From positions 124,001-188,000 of the forward strand of contig NZ_KB889664.1 in the NCBI RefSeq assembly GCF_000372745.1: DNA of 64,000 nucleotides, given 5' to 3'. Positions 59,901 through 64,000 of this stretch are shown here, piece by piece; the stretch's first letter is position 1; each line of letters opens with the position of its first letter. The stretch comes from Embleya scabrispora DSM 41855. Lineage in GTDB: Bacteria; Actinomycetota; Actinomycetes; Streptomycetales; Streptomycetaceae. A program made the translations under genes and the position numbers. The notes under the pieces are model-generated. The model ran no database searches. It was not told where the DNA came from and saw only the letters and a list, made by a program, of their open reading frames with translations.

Positions 59901-60570
59901 GCATCTGGTGCGAGCATTCGTCGCGGATGCGGTCGAGGCGGTCGGCGAGAGTGTCGGGGTCCGCGTCGCGCAGGTCCAACACCCGCAGCACCTCGCCGGG
60001 TGCGGTGGGCAGGATCTCCTGCCGGCCGTCGTCGGTGACGCGCACGCGCAGCATGGGGTGGCGGGCGATCAGGGCGCGAGCGGCGACCGCCAGGCGGGCC
60101 GGGTCCACCGCGTCGCCGGGTGCGGTGTCGAACTCGGTGTACAGGTGCGCGGCGACGCCGCCCAGGGTCTGACCTTCCGAGCGGCCGATCCAGTAGGCGT
60201 GTTGCATCAGGGCGAGCGGGAACGGCCGGTCGTCGCAGGTTGGTTCGGTTGTTGGGCCGGCCCCGGGTTCGGTCCGCGGTTCGGGCGCGGGTTCGCTCCC
60301 CGGGCCGGCCCCGGCTTCGGATTGCGGTGCGGTCGGCGGCTGTTCGGTGGGGCCGTCGAGGAGGGCGATCCACGCCGCGACGGTCGGGACGGTCGCCAGG
60401 TCCGCGAAGGTGACCCGGGCGCCGCTGCGGCGCCAGCCGCCGGCCAGGCGCATCAGCCGCAGCGAGTCGAGCCCGAGAGCGATCAGATCGTCCTCGTCGC
60501 GCAGGGACTCCGGTGCCACCTCCAGCAGTTGCGCCACGTCGCGTCGGACGTCCTCGACGGTCAGCCGCAC
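56989..60570 (-). CDS. Siderophore-type NRPS: aryl carrier - Cy - A - PCP
   Basis: A 1193-residue synthetase in the order: N-terminal carrier domain ([13 protein letters not shown], phosphopantetheine Ser36) of aryl-carrier type; condensation/cyclisation (Cy) domain beginning [14 protein letters not shown] with the Cy signature D-x4-D-x2-S in [14 protein letters not shown] (about 251-259); adenylation domain ([12 protein letters not shown] about 720, [41 protein letters not shown], NGKVD); C-terminal carrier ([17 protein letters not shown], about 1110). No thioesterase. A hand-aligned specificity code is D-L-F-N-L-G-L-I-H-K, closest to cysteine-type codes. GTG 60570 has AAGGAG upstream. This layout is that of enzymes joining salicylate or dihydroxybenzoate to a thiazoline/oxazoline. 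Confidence 0.88.
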   Translation of the reverse strand: [1193 protein letters not shown]

Positions 60571-60665
60571 GCCGTTCTCCTTCGTTCGCGAATGGGTCCG
60601 CAGGACGCGAGTGCGGGCGTCGCCGCGGCGACTCGTTCTTGACACTCACCTCGAGCGTCACAAAT

Positions 60666-60684
60666 ATAGGGTAGGCAAACCTAA
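60666..60684. promoter_or_regulatory. Iron box (DmdR/IdeR-type operator) between the NRPS genes
   Basis: ATAGGGTAGGCAAACCTAA matches the actinobacterial iron-box consensus TTAGGTTAGGCTAACCTAA at 16 of 19 positions. It lies 95 bases before the minus-strand NRPS and 70 bases before the plus-strand NRPS, so iron should repress both. A weaker echo, TCAGGCAAGGCTTTT, follows immediately. Confidence 0.82.
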
Positions 60685-60755
60685 GTCAGGCAAGGCTTTT
60701 CGACCGTTCAAGACCGTTCGCCGCTCCACGGAGCCGGCGCCGAAGGGGCCACGCC

Positions 60756-63700
60756 TTGACGAGTGCGAACCCGGCCGACGAACGCCGCCGAGAACTGATC
60801 CGACGGCTGCTGGCCGAAGCGGGCATGCGACCGGACACGCCCGCCGACGGCATCCGCCCCCGCGACCGGACCGCCCCCGCGCCGCTGTCCGCCGTGCAGC
60901 ACAGCCTGTGGCTGCACCAACAGGCCAACCCCGACAGCACGTCCTACAACGGCTGCCTGCTCATCCGCATCCGCGGCCCGCTCGACGTCGTCGCCCTGCG
61001 CGTGGCCGGCCGCGAACTCCTGCGCACCCACGAGATCCTGCGCACCACCTACCACGCCGACCCCACCGGCGTGCCGTACCAGACGATCGCCGACCCGCCC
61101 GAAAACCCGCTGCCGGTCCGCGACTTGACCCACCTGCCGGTCGACTGCCGGGACGCCGAGGCCGACCGGTCCGCACGGCGCCTGGCGGCGCGCCCGTTCG
61201 ACCTGGCCCGGGAACGGTCCGTGCGCTACGAACTCCTGGTCCTCGGGCCCGCGGACCACGCACTCGTGCAGGTCGTGCACCACATCGCGTGGGACGGCGG
61301 AACGTGGGGCGTACTCTCACGCGATCTCGCCGCGTTCTACCGACGCGCCGCCGGGCCGGACGGCGCCTTCACCGCGACCGTGCCCCGCGTGCAGTACGCC
61401 GACATCGCCGCGTGGGCGCACACCCGGCCCCTCGACGAGGCCGGCACGAAGTTCTGGCGCGAACGCCTGACCCCGCGGCCCATCCCGCCCGACCTGCCTG
61501 CCGACGGCCCCAGAACGCCGGCGCCGGACGAACGCGGCGGCCGGTACGTACGCCGACTGCACCCGGAACTGCCAGCCCTGATCCGCCAGTTCGCCGCCGG
61601 CGCGGGAGTCACCGCGTTCACCGTCGTGCTCACCGCGTTCGCCGCCGTGCTCCGGCGCCACACCGGGGCCACCGACCTGCCGATCGGCACGCTCGTGATG
61701 GACCGCACCGACCCGCACGCCGCCGACCTGATCGGCAACTTCGGCAACACCGTCGTCCTGCGCGCCGATCTCCGCGACGACGACCGACAACTGACCTTCC
61801 GTCAGGCCACCGCTCGGCTCGGCGACGTATGCACCGACGCCTTCGAACACCAAAACGTGCCCTTCGATCGGGTCCTGGACGAGGTCCGACCGCCCCGCCG
61901 CCCCGGCCGACCACCGCTGTTCGACGTGATGTTCGGCCTGCTCACCCGGGAACTCGGCGACCTCGACCTGCCCGGCCTGGACACCTCCTGGCGCCACGTG
62001 CACAACGGCACCACCCAGTTCGACCTCGCTCTGGAGGGTTTCCTCCGGGACGAGGACCTGCTCGTGGAGGCGACCTACCGCACACCGCTGTTCGAGCCCG
62101 ACACGATCGAGCGCCTGCTCGCCCACCTCGAAAGCCTGCTCACCGCCGCACTGGCCCGGCCCGACACGCCCCTCGCCCTGCTCGACACGACCCCGCCGAC
62201 CCCGCAGGCCGAGACACCCGAGCAACTCCGGGAAACCGCAGAGGACTTCCCCGCCGGTGGCGTCGCCGAACTCGTCCAGGCCGCCATCCGCGAGCGTCCG
62301 CAGGCCCTCGCCGTCCGCGCCGGTGACACCACCTGGACCTACGCCGACCTGGACGCCCGTGCCGACCGCATCGCCGCCGGCCTCACCGCCGCCCTGCACA
62401 CGGGCGTCACCCGCGCCGAACCCGTCGTCGCCCTGGCCCTGCCGCGCACCGCCGACCTGGTCGCGACCCTGCTCGCCACCCTGCGCATCGGCGCCGCCTA
62501 CCTGCCGCTCGATCGCACCCACCCACCCGAGCGCGTCGCCGCGATGCTCGCCGACGCCGCACCCGACCTGCTCGTCTGCGACGCCGACTACACCGCGCCC
62601 GCCGACAGCGTGCGCGTCCTGCGCGTCGACGACCTGCCGGCCCCACCCGTCGACCCCGGCCGGGGCCGCCCGCCGATCCATCCGCAGACCCCCGCCTACG
62701 TCGTGTTCACCTCCGGCTCCACCGGCCGCCCCAAGGCCGTCGTCGGCACCCAACGCGCCCTGACCAACCGACTGCGCTGGGGCCGCACCGCACTGTCGCC
62801 GGCGCCCGGCACCGGCGTACGCCTCGCCAAGAGCGCGCTCGCCTTCATCGACGGCAGCACCGAACTCCTGGGCGCCCTCGTCGCCGGCGACACCCTCGTC
62901 CTGGCCGACGACGCCACCGGCCGCGACGTGGCGCGCCTGGCCGAACTCGCCGACCGCAGCCGCGCCGGCGTGCTCACCGTCGTCCCCAGCCTGCTGGAGA
63001 CCCTCCTCGACACCGCACCGCCCGGCGCCCTGGACAGCGTGCACACTTGGATTTGCTCCGGCGAGACCCTGCCCAAGGCCCTGGCCGACGCCGTCGTCGC
63101 CCGGTGGCCGCACGCCGGCGTGGTCAACCTGTACGGCTGCTCCGAAGCGGCCGGCGACAGCCTCGCGCACATGCACACGCCGACCACCGCCGGCGCGTCG
63201 CCGACCGTGCCGATCGGCCGGCCGATCGCCCGCACCCGGGCCCACGTACTGGACGCCGCGCTGCGTCCGGCGCCCATCGGAGTTCCGGGCGAGCTCTACC
63301 TCGCCGGCGACGGCCTCGCCCGCGGCTACCTCGGCCGCCCCGCCGCCACCGCCGAACGATTCGTCGCCGACCCGTACGGGCCGCCGGGAAGCCGGCTCTA
63401 CCGCACGGGCGACCTGGCGCGTCGCCGATCGGACGGCGAACTGGAGTTCCTGGGTCGAGCGGACCACCAGATCAAGATTCGCGGCGTGCGGATCGAACCC
63501 GGGGAGATCGAGGCCCGCCTCCTGCGCCACGAAGGCATCGCCCGCGCGCTCGTGGTGGCGATCCGCTCCGCCACCGCCCTGTGCGCCTATCTCGTCCCCA
63601 CTCCGGGCACCTCCATCGACCTCGACGCGGTGCGTGCCGATCTCGCCCGCGCCCTGCCCACGCCCCTGCTGCCCGACGCGTACGTCGTCCTGGACGCGTT

Positions 63701-64000
63701 CCCGCTCAACCCCAACGGCAAGCTGGACCGGACCGCGCTGCCCACCCCGCAGACGACCACCGCGCCGACCCGCGCGCCGGCCGACGAGCGCGAAGGCGCC
63801 CTGTGCGCGATCTTCGCCGAATTCCTCGACCTGGCACCGCAAGACGTGGGCCCGGACGACGACTTCTTCGCGCTCGGCGGGCACTCGCTGCTCGCGGCGC
63901 GGCTCGCGAACCGGCTGCGCCGCACCTTCGCGGTCGAACTCGGCGTGCCCGACGTCTTCCACGCACCCACACCCGCCGCGCTCGCCCGCCTGGTCGACAC
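60756..64000 (+). CDS. NRPS, C - A - PCP, continues beyond the window
   Basis: At least 1081 residues, open at the window edge. A short N-terminal extension precedes a condensation domain starting [13 protein letters not shown], with the catalytic HHxxxDG as HHIAWDG (175-181) and [15 protein letters not shown]. The adenylation domain has [26 protein letters not shown] (A3, about 650), [65 protein letters not shown] and [12 protein letters not shown]. The carrier domain is [17 protein letters not shown] (about 1035-1050). Around A-domain core A4 ([15 protein letters not shown]) the usual SFDxSV pattern is replaced, so the amino-acid specificity is unclear and may be atypical. TTG 60756 has GAAGGGG upstream. 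Shares the iron box with the divergent NRPS. Confidence 0.87.
   Translation, partial: [1081 protein letters not shown]

Noticed and set aside
61317..63962. Minus-strand frame of 881 codons antisense to the NRPS
   Set aside because: Gly/Val/Arg-rich mirror sequence; the plus strand has all NRPS motifs in order.

Overview
The window is very GC-rich DNA with many GTG starts and 1-4 bp start/stop overlaps. It carries a subtilisin-inhibitor (SSI) gene, SpoIIE-type phosphatases and an FxSxx-COOH peptide system. This points to a mycelial actinomycete of the Streptomyces/Kitasatospora/Embleya kind; the species cannot be told from the sequence. No rRNA, tRNA, CRISPR array, insertion sequence or prophage was seen.

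Left part (1-13200): a minus-strand peptide-type ABC importer (binding lipoprotein, two permeases, first codons of the next gene); a secreted SSI protease inhibitor; an APC amino-acid permease and a convergent PadR regulator that share an ATATCG-type operator; a decayed TetR gene; a FAD disulfide reductase with CPYC followed by a thioredoxin; a TetR regulator with a large operator array but no divergent target; and a second TetR divergent from an NmrA-like oxidoreductase and a PPOX-fold flavin protein.

Centre (13419-24440): the most distinctive locus, an FxSxx-COOH (Fxs) ribosomal-peptide/conflict system. It has an HTH-TPR protein, a 70-residue precursor, a radical SAM/SPASM maturase, a fusion of an HExxH putative peptide hydroxylase to an AAC(3)-type acetyltransferase, a TIR-like FxsC protein, and a 1330-residue ParA-like/NB-ARC/TPR protein. 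The last five are tightly coupled. Unusual points are the fusion and the precursor end, FDSAFED, where the named motif would end five residues after Phe.

24755-33600: a HelD/HelR-type RNA polymerase recycling ATPase, a secreted protein built from 27-residue helical repeats, then a putative hypoxia/dormancy island (PPOX-fold protein, acetate kinase, phosphoketolase). Five copies of the palindrome GGGCC-N4-GGCCC lie upstream of these genes and resemble DevR/OsdR boxes; a sixth lies at 36325. Acetate kinase and phosphoketolase together would yield ATP from sugar phosphates without respiration.

33674-47913: a three-gene membrane metalloprotease operon, an epoxide hydrolase, a serine DD-peptidase/beta-lactamase homologue, a STAS antagonist, a LysR regulator, a hemerythrin/SnoaL-like fusion, an MMPL transporter and a PAS-GAF-SpoIIE-HATPase phosphatase. 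47914-53400 looks like a small, partly decayed catabolic island: UGSC protein and partner, SDR remnant, AhpD-like protein, GNAT protein, IclR regulator, and an amidohydrolase with a leaderless-type promoter. A membrane-anchored second SpoIIE phosphatase follows (53456-56149), then a gene-poor stretch with a WD40 remnant.

Right end (56989-64000): two divergent NRPS genes around an iron box (16/19 match to the DmdR/IdeR consensus). One is aryl-carrier/Cy/A/PCP, the other C/A/PCP and cut by the window edge. This looks like the edge of an iron-regulated aryl-oxazoline/thiazoline siderophore cluster.
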